A stretch of 33,409 nt of DNA from Symbiodinium natans. Its lineage: Eukaryota; Sar; Dinophyceae; Suessiales; Symbiodiniaceae. The notes under the pieces were generated by a model. That model was given only the letters and a program-made list of their open reading frames with translations, did not search any database and was not told where the DNA came from. The translations under genes and the position numbers were made by a program. Below, piece by piece: positions 8,820 through 24,300 of this stretch. Every line of letters begins with the position of its first letter. The stretch's first letter is position 1. Location of the stretch: assembly GCA_905221605.1 (NCBI GenBank), contig CAJNDS010001126.1, positions 1 to 33,409 of the forward strand, in the 5' to 3' direction.

Positions 8820-11800
8820 TGTCTCGCACAGATACCAGCAAATCTCAGGCAACAAAACCGCATTTCTTTCCATGCCTCAAACACATTCCAGCCAAAAAAC
8901 GGCAACAAGTCGTACTTCTTACCATGCCTCACACAGATACCAACAAATCACACGCAGCAAAATCGTATTTTTCACCATGCCTCACACAGATACCAGCAAA
9001 TCACAGGCAACAAATCGCACATCTTGCAATGCCTCACGCAGATACCAGCAAATCAGCACAGGAAAAAATCGTACATCTTGCCATGTCTCACACAGATACC
9101 AGCAAATCACAGGCAACAAATCGTACATCTTGCCATGCCTCAGACAGATACCAGCAAATCACATGCAACAAAGCGTAGTTCTTGCCACACTTCACACAGA
9201 TACCAGCAAATCAGAGGCAACAAATCGTACATCTCGCAATGCCTCACACAGATACCAGCCAATCAAGGGCAACAAATCAGGTACCAGCAAATCAGAGACA
9301 ACAAATCGTACTTCTTGCCATGTCTCACACAGATACCAGCAAATCATAGGCAACAAATCGTATTTCTTGCCATGTCTCACGCAGATACCAGAAAATCACA
9401 GGCAACACATCGTACATCTTGCCATGCCTAACACAGATAGAAAATCATAGGCAACAAATCGTACATCTTGCCATGCCTCACGCAGATACCAGCAAATCAC
9501 AGGCAACAAATCGTATTTCTTGCCATGCCGCACACAGATACCAGCACATCTCAGGCAACAAATCGTATTTCTTGCCATGTCTCACGCAGATACCAGCAAA
9601 TCACAGGCAACAAATCGTACTTCTTGCCATGTCGCACACAGATACCAACAAATCACAGGCAACAAATCGTACTTCTTGCCATGTCTCACGCAGATACCAG
9701 CAAATCACAGGCAACAAATCGTACTTCTTGCCATGTCTCGCGCAGATACCAGCAAATCACAGGCAACAAATCGTGCTTCTTGCCATGTCTCACACGGATA
9801 CCAGCAAATCACAGGCAACAAATCGTACTTCTTGCCATGTCTCACGCAGATACCAGCAAATCACAGGCAACAAATCGTACTTCTTGCCACGTCTCACACA
9901 GATACCAGCAAATCACAGGCAACATATCGTACATCTTGCCATGTCTCACACAGATACCAGCAAATCACAGGCAACAAATCGTACTTCTTGCCATGTCTCA
10001 CGCAGATACCAGCAAATCACAGGCAACAAATCGTGAATCTTGCCATGTCTCACACAGATACCAGCAAATCACAGGCAACAAATCGTACTTCTTGCCATAT
10101 CTCACGTAGATACCAGCAAATCACAGGCAACAAATCGTACTTCTTGCCATGTCTCACGCAGATACCAGCAAATCATGGGCAACAAATCGTACTTCTTGCC
10201 ATGTCTCACGCATATACCAGCAAATCACAGTTAACAAATCGTACTTCTGCCATGTCTCACGCAGATACCAGCAAATCACAGGCAACAAATCGTACTTCTT
10301 GCCATGTCCCACACAGATACCAGCAAATCACAGGCAACAAATCGTACATCTTGCCATGTCTCACGCAGATACCAGCAAATCTCAGGCAACAAATCGTACT
10401 TCTTGCCATGTCTCACGCAGATGCCAGCAAATCTCAGGCAACAAATCGTACTTCTTGCCATGCCTCACACAGATACCAGCAAATCTCAGGCAACAAGTCG
10501 TATATCTTGCCATGCCTCACACAGATACCAGCAAATCACAGGCAACAAATCGCACTTCTTGACATGTCTGACGCAGATACCAGCAAATCACAGGCAACAA
10601 ATCGTACTTCTTGCCATGTCAGACGCAGATACCAGCAAATCACAGGCAACAAAACGTACTTCTCGCCATGTCTCACGCAAATACCAGCAAATCACAGGCA
10701 ACAAATCGTACTTCTTGCCATGTCTCACACAGATACCAGCAAATCACAGGCAACAAATCGTACATCTTGCCATGTCTCACGCAGATACCAGCAAATCACA
10801 GGCAACAAGTCGTACTTCTTGCCATGTCTCACGCAGATACCAGCAAATCACAGGCAACAAATCGTACATCTTGCCATGTCTCACGCAGATACCAGCAAAT
10901 CACAGGCGACAAGTCGTACTTCTTGCCATGTCTCACACAGATACCAGCAAATCACAGGCAACAAATCCTACATCTTGCCATGCCTTACACAGATACCAGC
11001 AAATCACAGGCAACAAATCGCAAATCTTGCCATGCCTAACACAGATAGCAAATCACAGGCAACAAACCGTACTTCTTGCCATGTCTCACACAGATACCAG
11101 CAAATCACAGGCGACAAGTGTCTCATACAGATACCAGCAAATCACAGGCAACATATCGTATTGCTTGCCATGTCTCACACAGATACCAGGAAATCACAGG
11201 CAACAAATCGTACTTCTTGCCATGTCTCACGCAGATACCAGCAAATCACAGGCAACAAATCGTACTTCTTGCCATGTCTCGCACAGATACCAACAAATCA
11301 CAGGCAACAAGTCGTATATCTTGACATGCCTCACACAGATATCAGCAAATCACAGGCAACAAATCGTACTTCTTGCCATGTCTCACGCAGATACCAGCAA
11401 ATCACAGGCAACAAACCGTACTTCTTGCCATGTCTCACGCAGATACCAGCAAATCACCGGCAACAAATCGTACTTCTTGCCATGTCTCACGCAGATACCA
11501 GCGAATCACAGGCAACAAATCGTACTGCTTGCCATGTCTCACGCAGATACCAGCAAATCACGGGCAACAAATCGTACTTCTTGCCATGTCTCGCGCAGAT
11601 ACCAGCAAATCACAGGCAACAAGTCGTACTTCTTGCCATGTCTCACGCAGATACCAGCAAATCACAGGCAACAAATCGTACTTCTTGCCATGTCTCACGC
11701 AGATCCCAGCAAATCACAGGCAACAAATCGTACATCTTGCCATGCCTAAGACAGATAGCAAATCATAGGCAACAAATCGTACTTCTTGCCATGCCTCACG

Positions 11801-12480
11801 CAGATACCAGCAAATCACAGGCAACAAATCGTACATCTTGCCATGCCTCACATAGATACCAGCAAATCACGGGCAACAAATCGTACTTCTTGCCATGTCT
11901 CGCACAGATACCAGCAAATCACAGGCAACAAAACCGTATTTTTTTCCATGCCTCAAACACATTCCAGCCAAAAAATGACAACAAGTCGTACATCTTGCCA
12001 TGCCTCATACAGATACCAGCAAATCACAGAAAACAAAGCGTACTTCTTACCATGCCTCACACAGATACCAACAAATCACACGCAGCAAAATCGCATTTTT
12101 CACCATGCCTCACACAGATACCAGCAAATCACAGGCAACAAATCGCACATCTTGCAATGCCTCACGCAGATACCAGCAAATCAGCACAGGAAAAAATCGT
12201 ACATCTTGCCATGTCTCACACAGATACCAGCAAATCACAGGCAACAAATCGTACATCTTGCCATGCCTCAGACAGATACCAGCAAATCACATGCAACAAA
12301 TCGTAGTTTTTGCCACACTTCCCACAGATACCAGCAAATCAGAGGCAACAAATCGTACATCTCGCAATGCCTCACACAGATACCAGCCAGTCAAGGGCAA
12401 CAAATCAGGTACCAGCAAATCAGAGACAACAAATCGTACTTCTTGCCATGTCTCACACAGATACCAGCAAATCACAGGCA
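8820..12480. repeat. Higher-order duplication at 3128-bp offset
   Basis: A ~600-bp block at about 8820-9390 recurs at about 11890-12480. It contains strongly variant units: one with CCTCAAACACATTCCAGCC, one with AATCAGCACAGGAAAAAATC (9051 and 12179), and a shortened one with AATCAGGTACCAGC (9275 and 12403). Both measured markers give exactly 3128 bp. These variants are rare elsewhere, so the blocks share ancestry. Confidence 0.8.
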
Positions 12481-15400
12481 ACAAATCGTATTTCTTGCCA
12501 TGTCTCACGCAGATACCAGCAGATCACAGGCAACAAACCGTACTGCTTGCCATGTCTCACACAGATACCAGCAAATCACAGGCAACAAATCGTATTTCTT
12601 GCCATGTCTCACGCAGATACCAGCAAATCACAGGCAACAAACCGTACTTCTTGCCATGTCTCACACAGATACCAGCAAATCACAGGCAACAAATCGTACT
12701 TCTTGCCATGTCTCACACAGATACCAGTAAAATCACAGGCAACAAATCGTACTTCTTGCCATGTCTCACGCAGATACCAGCAAATCACAGGCAACAAATC
12801 GTACTTCTTGTCATGTCTCACGCACATACCAGCAAATCACAGGCAACAAATCGTACTTCTTGCCATGTCTCACGCAGATACCAGCAAATCACAGGCAACA
12901 AATCGTACTTCTTGCCATGTCTCACGCAGATACCAGCAAATCACAGGCAACAAATCTTACATCTTGCCATGTCTCACGCAGATACCAGCAAATCACAGGC
13001 AACAAACCGTACTTCTTGCCATATCTCACGCAGATACCAGCAAATCACAGGCAACAAATCGTACATCTTGCCATGTCTCACACAGATACCAGCAAATCAC
13101 AGGCAACAAATCGTACTTCTTGCCATGTCTCACGCAGATACCAGCAAATCACAGGCAACAGATCGTACTTCTTGCCATGTCTCACGCAGATACCAGCAAA
13201 TCACGGGCAACAAATCGTACTTCTTGCCATGTCTCACACATATACCAGCAAATCACAGTTAACAAATCGTACATATTGCCATGTCTCACGCAGATACCAG
13301 CAAATCACAGGCAACAAATCGTACTTCTTGCCATGTCCCACACAGATACCAGCAAATCACAGGCAACAAATCTTACATCATGCCATGTCTCACGCAGATA
13401 CCAGCAAATCACAGGCAACAAATCGTACTTCTTGCCATGCCTCACACAGATACCAGCAAATCTCAGGAAACAAGTCGTATATCTTGCCATGCCTCACACA
13501 GATACCAGCAAATCACAGGCAACAAATCGTACTTCTTGCCATGTCTGACGCAGATACCAGCAAATCACAGGCAACAAAACGTACTTCTCGCCATGTCTCA
13601 CGCAAATACCAGCAAATCACAGGCAACAAATCGTACTTCTTGCCATGCCTCACATAGATACCAGCAAATCACAGGCAACAAATCGCAAATCTTGCCATGC
13701 CTAACACAGATAGCAAATCACAGGCAACAAACCGTACTTCTTGCCATGTCTCACACAGATACCAGCAAATCACAGGCGACAAGTGTCTCATACAGATACC
13801 AGCAAATCACAAGCAACATGTCGTACTGCTTGCCATGTCTCACACAGATACCAGCAAATCACAGGCAACAAATCGTACTTCTTGCCATGTCTCACGCAGA
13901 TACCAGCAAATCACAGGCAACAAATCGTACTTCTTGCCATGTCTCACACAGATACCAACAAATCACAGGCAACAAGTCATATATCTTGACATGCCTCACA
14001 CAGATATCAGCAAATCACAGGCAACAAATCGTACTTCTTGCCATGTCTCACGCAGATACCAGCAAATCACAGGCAACAAACCGTACTTCTTGCCATGTCT
14101 CACGCAGATACCAGCAAATCACAGGCAACAAATCGTATTTGCTGCCATGTCTCACGCAGATACCAGCAAGTCACAGGCAACAAATCGTACTTCTTGCCAT
14201 GTCTCACGCAGATACCAGCAAATCACAGGCAGCAAATCGTACTGCTTGCCATGTCTCACGCAGATACCAGCAAATCACAGGCAACAAATCGTTCTTCTTG
14301 CCATGTCTCGCACAGATACCAGCAAATCACAGGCAACAAGTCGTACTTCTTGCCATGTCTCACACAGATACCAGCAAATCACAGGCAACAAATCGTACTT
14401 CTTGCCATGTCTCACGCAGATACCAGCAAATCACAGGCAACAAATCGTACTTCTTGCCATGTCTCACGCAGATACCAGCAAATCACAGGCAACAAATCGT
14501 GCTTCTTGCCATGTCTCACAGATACCAGCAAATCACAGGCAACAAACCGTACTTCTTGCCATGTCTCACGCAGATACCAGCAAATCACAGGCAACAAATC
14601 GTACTTCTTGCCACGTCTTACGCAGATACCAGCAAATCACAGGCAACAAATCGTACTTCTTGCCATGTCTCACGCAGATACCAGCAAATCACAGGCAACA
14701 TATCGTACTTCTTGCCATATCTCACGCAGATACCAGCAAATCACAGGCAACAAATCGTCCTTCTTGCCATGTCTCACACAGATACCAACAAATCACAGGC
14801 AACAAATCGTACTTCTTGCCATGTCTCACACAGATACCAGCAAATCACAGGCAATAAATCGTACTTCTTGCCATGTCTCTTACAGATACCAGCAAATCTC
14901 AGGCAACAAATTGTACATCTTGCCATGTCTCACGCAGATACCAGCAAATCACAGGCAACAAATCGTACTTCTTGCCATGTCTCACGCAGATACCACCAAA
15001 TCACAGGCGACAAATCGTACTTCTTGCCATGTCTCACGCAGATACCAGTAAAATCACAGGCAACCAATCGTACTTCTTGCCATGTCTCACGCAGATACCA
15101 GCAAATCACAGGCAACATATCGTACTTTTTACCATGTCCCATGCAGATACCAGCAAATCACAGGCAACAAATCGTACTTCTTGCCATGTCTCACGCAGAT
15201 ACCAGCAAATCACAGGCAACAAATCGTCCTTCTTGCCATGTCTCACACAGATACCAGCAAATCACAGGCAACAAATCGTACTTCTTGCCATGTCTCACGC
15301 AGATACCAGTCAATCACAGGCAACAAATCGTACTTCTTGCCATGTCTCACACAGATACCAGCAAATCACAGGCAACAAATCGTACATCTTGCCATGTCTC

Positions 15401-18400
15401 ACGCAGATACCAGCAAATCACAGGCAACAAATCGTACTTCTTGCCATGTCTCACGCAGATACCAGCAAATCACAGGCAACAAATCGTACATCTTGCCATG
15501 TCTCACGCAGATGCCAGCAAATCACAAGCAACAAACCGTCCTTCTTGCCATGTCTCACGCAGATACCAGCAAATCACAGGCGACAAGTCGTACTTCTTGC
15601 CATGCCTCACACAGATACCAGCAAATCACAGGCAACAAATCGTACATCTTGCCATGTCTCACGCAGATAGCAGCAAATCACAGGCAACAAATCGTACTTC
15701 TTGCCATGCCTCACACAGATACCAGCAAATCACAGGCAACAAATCGTACTTCTTGCCATGTCTTACGCAGATACCAGCAAATCACACAGGCAACAAATCG
15801 TACTTCTTGCCATGTCTCACGCATATACCAGCAAATCACAGGCAACAAATCGTACATCTTGCCATGTCTCACACAGATACCAGCAAATCACAGGCAACAA
15901 ATCGTACTTCTTGCCATGTCTCACACAGATACCAGCAAATCACAGGCAACAAATCGTACTTCTTGCCATGTCTCACGCAGATGCCAGCAAATCACAGGCA
16001 ACAAATCGTCCTTCTTGCCATGTCTCACACAGATAACAGCAAATCACAGGCAACAAAACGTACTGCTTGCCATGTCTCACGCAGATACCAACAAATCACA
16101 GGCAACAAATCGTACATCTTGCCATGCCTCACACAGATACCAGGAAATCACAGGCAACAAATCGCAAATCTTGCCATGCCTAACACAGATAGCAAATCTC
16201 AGGCAACATCATCGTACATCTTGCCATGCCTCACACAGATACCAGCAAATCACAGGCGACAAGTCATACTTCTTGCCATGTCTCACACAGATACCAGCAA
16301 ATCACAGGCAACAAATCGTATTTCTTGCCATGTCTCACACAGATACCAGCAAATCACAGGCGACAAGTCATACTTCTTGCCATGTCTCATGTAGATACCA
16401 GCAAATCACAGGCAACAAATCGTCCTTCTTGCCATGTCTCACACAGATACCAGCAAATCACAGGCAACAAATCGTACTTCTTGCCATGTCTCACGCAGAT
16501 ACCAGCAAATCACAGGCAACAAATCGTACATCTTGCCATGTCTCACGCAGATACCAGCAAATCACAGGCAACAAGTCGTATATCTTGCCATGCCTCACAC
16601 AGATATCACCAAATCACAGGCAACAAATCGTATGTCTTGCCATGTCTCACGCACATACCAGCAAATCACAGGCAACAAATCGTACTTCTTGCCATGTCTC
16701 ACACAGATGCCAGCAAATCGCAGGCACCAAATCGTACATCTTGCCATGTCTCACACAGATAACAGCAAATCACAGGCAACAAATCGTACTTCTTGCCATG
16801 TCTCACGCAGATACCAGCAAATCACAGGCAACAAATCGTACTTCTTGCCATGTCTCACGCAGATGCCACCAAATCACAGGCAACACATCGTACTTCTTGC
16901 CATGTCTCACACATATACCAGCAAATCACAGGCAACAAATCGTACATCTTGCCATGTCTCACACAGATACCAGCAAATCACAGGCAACAAATCGTACTTC
17001 TTGCCATGCCTCAGACAGATACCAGCAAATCACAGGCAACAACTCATACGTCTTGCCATGTCTCACACAGATACCATGTCTCACGCAGATACCAGCAAAT
17101 CACAGGCAACAAATCGTACTTCTTGCCATGTCTCACGCAGATTCCAGCGAATCACAGGCAACATCATCGTACATCTTGCCATGCCTCACACAGATACCAG
17201 CAAATCACAGGCAACAAATCGTGCATCTTGCCATGCCTAACACAAATAGCAAATCATGGGCAGCAAACCGTACATCTTGCCATGCCTCGCACAGATACCA
17301 GTAAATCACAGGCAACAAGTCGTACATCTCGCCATCTCAGACACCGATAGCAAATCATGGTCAACAAATCGTACATCTTGCCATGCCTCACACTTATACC
17401 AGCCAAACACTGACAACAAATCATACTTCTTGCCAGTACTCACACAGATATCAGAACTCGCAGGCAACAAATCGTACTTGTTGCCATGCCTCAGACAGAT
17501 ACCAGCAAATCACAGGCAACAAATCGTACTTCTTGCCATGTCTCACGTAGATACCAGCAAATCACAGGCAACAAATCGTACTTCTTGCCATGTCTCACGC
17601 AGACACCAGCAAATCACAAGCAACAGATCCTACTTCTTGCCATGTCTCGCGCAGATACCAGCAAATCACAGGCAACAAATCGTACTTCTTGCCATGTCTC
17701 ACGCAGATACCAACAAAAAACAGGCAACAAATCGTGCATCTGACCATGCCTGACACAGATAGCAAATGACGGTCAATAAATCGTACATCTTGCCATGCCT
17801 CATACAGATACCAACAAATTCCAGGAGACAAGTCATACTTCTTCCCATGTCTCACACGGATAACAGCAAATCTCGTACATCTTGCCATGCCTCACACAGA
17901 TACCAGAAAAAACCAGGCGACAAGTCATACTTCTTGCCATGTCTCACGCAGATACCAGCAAATCACAGGCAACAAATCGTACTTGTTGCCATGCCTCACA
18001 CAGATACTTTCAAATCACAGGCAACATCATCGTACATCTTGCCATGCCTCACACAGATACCAGCAAATCACAGGCAACAAATCGTACTTCTTGCCATGCC
18101 TAACACAAATAGCAAATCATGGGCAGCAAACCGTACATCTTGCCATGCCTCGCACAGTACCAGCAAATCACAGGCAACAAGTCGTACATCTCGCCATCTC
18201 AGACACCGATCGAAAATCATGGTCATCAAATCGTACATCTTGCCATGCCTCACACAGATACCAGCCAAACACTGGCAACAAATCATACTTCTTGCCAGTA
18301 CTCACACAGATATCAGAACTCGCAGGCAACAAATCGTACTTGTTGCCATGCCTCAGATAGATACAAGCAAATCACAGGCAACGAATCGTACTTCTTGCCA

Positions 18401-19314
18401 TGTCTCACGCAGATACCAGCAAATCACAGGCAAGAAAACGTACTTCTTGCCATGTCTCACACAGATACCAGCAAATCACAGGCAACAAATCGTACATCTT
18501 GCCATGCCAAACACAGATAGCAAATGACGGTCAACAAATCGTACATCTTGCCATGTCTCACGCAGATACCAGCAAATCACAGGTAACAAATCGTACTTCT
18601 TGCCACGTCTCACGCAGATACCAGCAAATCACACAGGCAACAAATCGTACTTCTTGCCACGTCTCACGCAGATACCAGCAAATCACAGACAACAAATCGT
18701 ACATCTTGCCATGTCTCACACAGATACCAGCAAATCACAGGTAACAAATCGTACTTCTTGCCACGTCTCACGCAGATACCAGCAAATCACAGGCAACAAA
18801 TCGTACTTCTTGCCTTGTCTCACGCAGATACCAGCAAATCACAGGCAACAAATCGTATTTCTTGCCATGTCTCACGCAGATACCAGCAAATCACAGGCAA
18901 CAAATCGTACTTCTTGCCATGTCTCACACAGATACCAGAAAATCACAGGCAACAAATCGTACTTCTTGCCATGTCTCACGCAGATACCAGCAAATCAGAG
19001 GCAACAAATCATACTTCTTGCCATGCCTCACGCAGATACCAGCAAATCACAGGCAACATCATCGTACATCTTGCCATGCCTCACACAGATACCAGCAAAT
19101 CACAGGCAACAAATCGTATTTCTTGCCATGTCTCACGCAAATACCAGCAAATCACAGGCAACAAATCGTACTTCTTGCCATGTCTCAGACAGATACCAGC
19201 AAATCACAGGCAACAAGTCGTATATCTTGCCATGCTTCACACAGATATCAGCAAATCACAGGCAACAATTCGTACATCTTGCCATGTCTCACGCAGATAC
19301 CAGCAAATCACAGG

Positions 19315-21382
19315 CAAGAATTCGTACTTCTTGCCATGTCTCACGCAGATACCAGCAAATCACAGGCAACAAATCGCGTGTCTTGCCATGTCTCACGCAG
19401 ATACCAACAAATCACAGGCAACAAATCGTACTTCTTGCCATGTCTCACACAGATACCAGCAAATCACAGGCAACAAATCGTACATCTTGCCATGCCTAAC
19501 TCAGATAGCAAATCATAGGCAACTAATCGTACTTCTTGCCATGCCTCAGACAGATACGAGCAAATCATAGGCAACAAATCGTACTTCTTGCCATGTCTCA
19601 GGCAGATACCAGCAAATCACAGGCAACAAAACGTACTTCTTGCCATGTCTCACGCAGATACCAGCAAATCACAGGCAAATCGTACTTCTTGCCATGTCTC
19701 ACGCAGACACTAGCAAATCACAGGCAACAAACCGTGCATCTGACCATGCCTCACACAGATTCCAGCAAATGACAGGCGACAAGTCGTACTTCTTGCCATG
19801 TCTCACACAGATACCAGCAAATCACAGGCAACAAATCGTACATCTTGCCATGTCTCACGCAAATACCAGCAAATCACAGGCAACAAATCGTGCATCTGAC
19901 CATGCCTCACACAGATACCAGCAAATGACAGGCGACAAGTCGTACTTCTTGCCATGTCTCACACAGATACCAGCAAATCTGAGGCAACAAATCGTACATC
20001 TTGCCATGTCTCACACAGATTCCAGCAAATCACAGGCAACAAATCGTACATCTTGCCATGTCTCACGCAGATACCAGCAAATCACAGTCAACAAATCGTA
20101 CTTCTTGCCATGTCTTACACAGATACCAGCAAATCACAGGCAACAAATCGTACATCTTGCCATGTCTCACGCAGATACCAGCAAATCACAGGCAACAAAT
20201 CGTACATCTTGCCATGTCTCACGCAGATACCAGCAAATCACAGGCAACAAGTCGTATATCTTGCCATGCCTCACACAGACACCAGCAAATCACAGGCAAC
20301 AAATCGTACTTCTTGCCATGTCTCACGCAGATACCAGCAAATCACAGGCAAGAATTCGTACTTCTTGCCATGTCTCACGCAGATACCAGCAAATCACAGG
20401 CAACAAATCGCGTGTCTTGCCATGTCTCACGCAGATACCAACAAATCACAGGCAACAAATCGTACTTCTTGCCATGTCTCACACAGATACCAGCAAATCA
20501 CAGGCAACAAATCGTACATCTTGCCATGCCTAACTCAGATAGCAAATCATAGGCAACGAATCGTACTTCTTGCCATGCCTCAGACAGATACTAGCAAATC
20601 ACAGGCAACAAATCGTACTTCTTGCCATGTCTCAGGCAGATACCAGCAAATCACAGGCAACAAAACGTACTTCTTGCCATGTCTCACGCAGATACCAGCA
20701 AATCACAGGCAAATCGTACTTCTTGCCATGTCTCACGCAGACACTAGCAAATCACAGGCAACAAACCGTGCATCTGACCATGCCTCACACAGATTCCAGC
20801 AAATGACAGGCGACAAGTCGTACTTCTTGCCATGTCTCACACAGATACCAGCAAATCACAGGCAACAAATCGTACATCTTGCCATGTCTCACGCAAATAC
20901 CAGCAAATCACAGGCAACAAATCGTGCATCTGACCATGCCTCACACAGATACCAGCAAATGACAGGCGACAAGTCGTACTTCTTGCCATGTCTCACACAG
21001 ATACCAGCAAATCTGAGGCAACAAATCGTACATCTTGCCATGTCTCACACAGATTCCAGCAAATCACAGGCAACAAATCGTACATCTTGCCATGTCTCAC
21101 GCAGATACCAGCAAATCACAGTCAACAAATCGTACTTCTTGCCATGTCTTACACAGATACCAGCAAATCACAGGCAACAAATCGTACATCTTGCCATGTC
21201 TCACGCAGATACCAGCAAATCACAGGCAACAAATCGTACATCTTGCCATGTCTCACGCAGATACCAGCAAATCACAGGCAACAAGTCGTATATCTTGCCA
21301 TGCCTCACACAGACACCAGCAAATCACAGGCAACAAACCGTACTTCTTGCCATGTCTCACGCAGATACCAGCAAATCACAGG
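19315..21382. repeat. Recent 1034-bp higher-order duplication within the satellite
   Basis: Rare variants recur at exactly 1034 bp: CAAGAATTCG at 19315, 20349 and 21383; ACACTAGC at 19707 and 20741; AATCTGAGGC at about 19978 and 21012. The period equals 20 satellite units (1040 bp) minus a six-base deletion that both copies share. The copies also share several point variants, so the duplication is recent relative to the divergence of single units. It is a higher-order repeat formed by unequal exchange or a similar process. Confidence 0.85.
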
Positions 21383-24300
21383 CAAGAATTCGTACTTCTT
21401 GCCATGTCTCACACAGATACCAGCCAATCACAGGCGACAAGTCGTACTTCTTGCCATGTCTCACACAGATACCAGCAAATCACAGGCAACAAATCGTACA
21501 TCTTGCCATGTCTCATGCAGATACCAGCAAATCACAGGCAACAAATCGTACTTCTTGCCATGTCTCACGCAGTTGCCAGCAAATCACAGGCAACAAATCG
21601 TACTTCTTGCCATGCCTCACACAGATACCAGCAAATCACAGGCAACAAGTCGTATATCTTGCCACGCCTCACACAGATATCAGCAAGTCACAGGCAACAA
21701 ATCGTACATCTTGCCATGTCCCACGCAGATACCAGCAAATCGCAGGCAACAAATCGCACCTCTTGCCATGTCTCACACAGATACCAGCAAACCACAGGCA
21801 ACAAATCGTACTTCTTGCCATGTCTCACGCAGATACCAGCCAATCACAGGCAACAAATCATACTTCTTGCCATTTCTCACTCAGATGCCAGCAAATCACA
21901 GGCAACAAATCGTACTTCTTGCCATGTCTCACACAGATACCAGCAAATCACAGGCAACAAATCGTACTTCTTGCCATGTTTCACGCAGATACCAGCAAAT
22001 CACAGGCAACAAATCGTACTTCTTGCCATGTCTCACACAGATACCAGCAAATCACAGGCAACAAATCGTACATCTTGCCATGTCTCACGCAGATACCAGC
22101 AAATCACAGGCAACAAATCGTACATCTTGCCATGTCCCACGCAGAAACCAGCAAATCACAGGCAGCAAATCGTACATCTTGCCATGTCTCACGCAGATAC
22201 CAGCAAATCACAGGCAACAAATCGTACATCTTGCCATGTCTCACGCAGATACCAGCAAATCACGGTCAACAAATCGTACTTCTTGCCATGCCTCACACAG
22301 ATACCAGCAAAACAGTGGCAAAAAATCATACTTCTTGCCAACTTACACACAGATATCAAAATCGCAGGCAACAAATCGTACATCTTGCCATGCCTCACAC
22401 AGATACCGGCAAATCCCAGGCGACAAGTCATACTTCTTGCCATGTCTCACACAGATGCCAGCAAATCACAGGCAACAAATCGTACTTCTTGCCATGTCTC
22501 ACGCAGATACCAGCAAATCACAGGCAACAAATCGTACATCTTGCCATGTCTCACGCAGATACCAACAAATCACAGGCACAAATCGTACTTCTTGGCATGT
22601 CTCACGCAGATACCAGCAAATCACAGGCAACAAATCGTACTTCTTGCCATGCCTCATACAGATACCAGCAAATCACAGGCAACAAATCGTACTTCTTGCC
22701 ATGTCTCGCGCAGATACTGGCAAATCACTGGCAACAAATCGTACTTCTTGCCATTACTCACACAGATATCAGAAAGCGCAGGCAACAAATCGTACTTGTT
22801 GCCATGCCTCACGCAGATACCAGCAAATCACAGGCAACATCATCGTATATCTTGCCATGCCTCACACAGATACAAGCAAATCACAGGCAACAAATCGTAC
22901 TTCTTGCCATGTCTCACACAGATACCAGCAAACCTCAGGCAACAAATCGTACTTCTTGCCATAACTCACGCAGATACCAGCAAATCACAGGCAACAAATC
23001 GTTCATTTTGCCATTACCCGCACAGATACTAGCAAATCACAGGCAACAAAATCGTTCATCTTGCCATGCTTCAAACAGATACCAGCAAATCACAGGCAAC
23101 AAGTCGTACATCTTGACATGCCTCGGACAGATACCAAATCATAGGCAACAAAATCGTATTTCGAACCATGCCTAACACAGATACCAGCCTATCACAGGCA
23201 ACAATTGGTACAAATTGACAATGCTGACACAGATACCAGCAAATCACAGGCAACAAATCGTGCATCTTGCCATGCCTCACAGAGATACCAGCAAATCACA
23301 GGCAACAAATCGTGCATCTGACCATGCCTCACTCACACAGATACCAGCAAATGACAGGCGACAAGTCGTACTTCTTGCCATGTCTCACGCAGATACCAGC
23401 AAATCACAGGCAACAAATCGTACTTCTTGCCATGTCTCACACAGATACCAGCAAATCACAGGCAATAAGTCGTATATCTTGCCATGTGTCACACAGATAC
23501 CAGCAAATCACAGACGACAAGTCATACTTCTTGCCATGTCTCACACAGATACCAGCAAATCACAGGCAACAAATCGTACTTCTTGCCATGTCCCACGCAG
23601 ATACCAGCAAATCACAGGCAACAAATCATACTTCTTGCCATCTCTCACATAGATACCAGCAAATCTCAGGCAACAAATCGTACTTCTTGCCATGTCTCAC
23701 ACAGAAACCAGCAAATCACAGGCAGCAAATCGTACTTGTTGCCATGTCTCACACAGATACCAGCAAATCTGAGGCAACAAATCGTACTTCTTGCCATGTC
23801 TCACGCAGATACCAGCAAATCACAGGCAACAAATCGTACTTCTTGCCATGTCTCACACAGATACCAGCAAATCACAGGCAACAAATCGTACTTCTTGCCA
23901 TGTCTCACACAGATACCACCAAATCATACATAACAAATCGTACTGCTTGCCATGCCTCACGCAGATACCAGCAAATCATAGATAACAAATCGTACTTCTT
24001 GCCATGCCTCACGCAGATGCCAGCATATCACATGCAACAAATCGTACTTCTTGCCATGTCTCACACAGATACCAGCAAATCTCAGGCAACAAATCGTATG
24101 TCTCACGCAGATACCAGCAAATCACAAGCAACAAATCGTACTTCTTGCCATGTCTCCCACAGATACCAGCAAATCACAGGCAACAAATCGTATTTCTTGC
24201 CATGTCTCACGCAGATACCAGCAAATCAGAGGCAACAAATCATACTTCTTGCCATGCCTCACGCAGATACCAGCAAATCACAGGCAACATCATCGTACAT

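Noticed and set aside
9520-12306. 928-codon open frame, and similar ones at 13281-16394, 19954-23175 and others, as giant repeat proteins
   Set aside because: The same stretch is open in all three + frames because the 52-bp unit has no stops and its length is 1 modulo 3. There is no frame preference, start context or domain.
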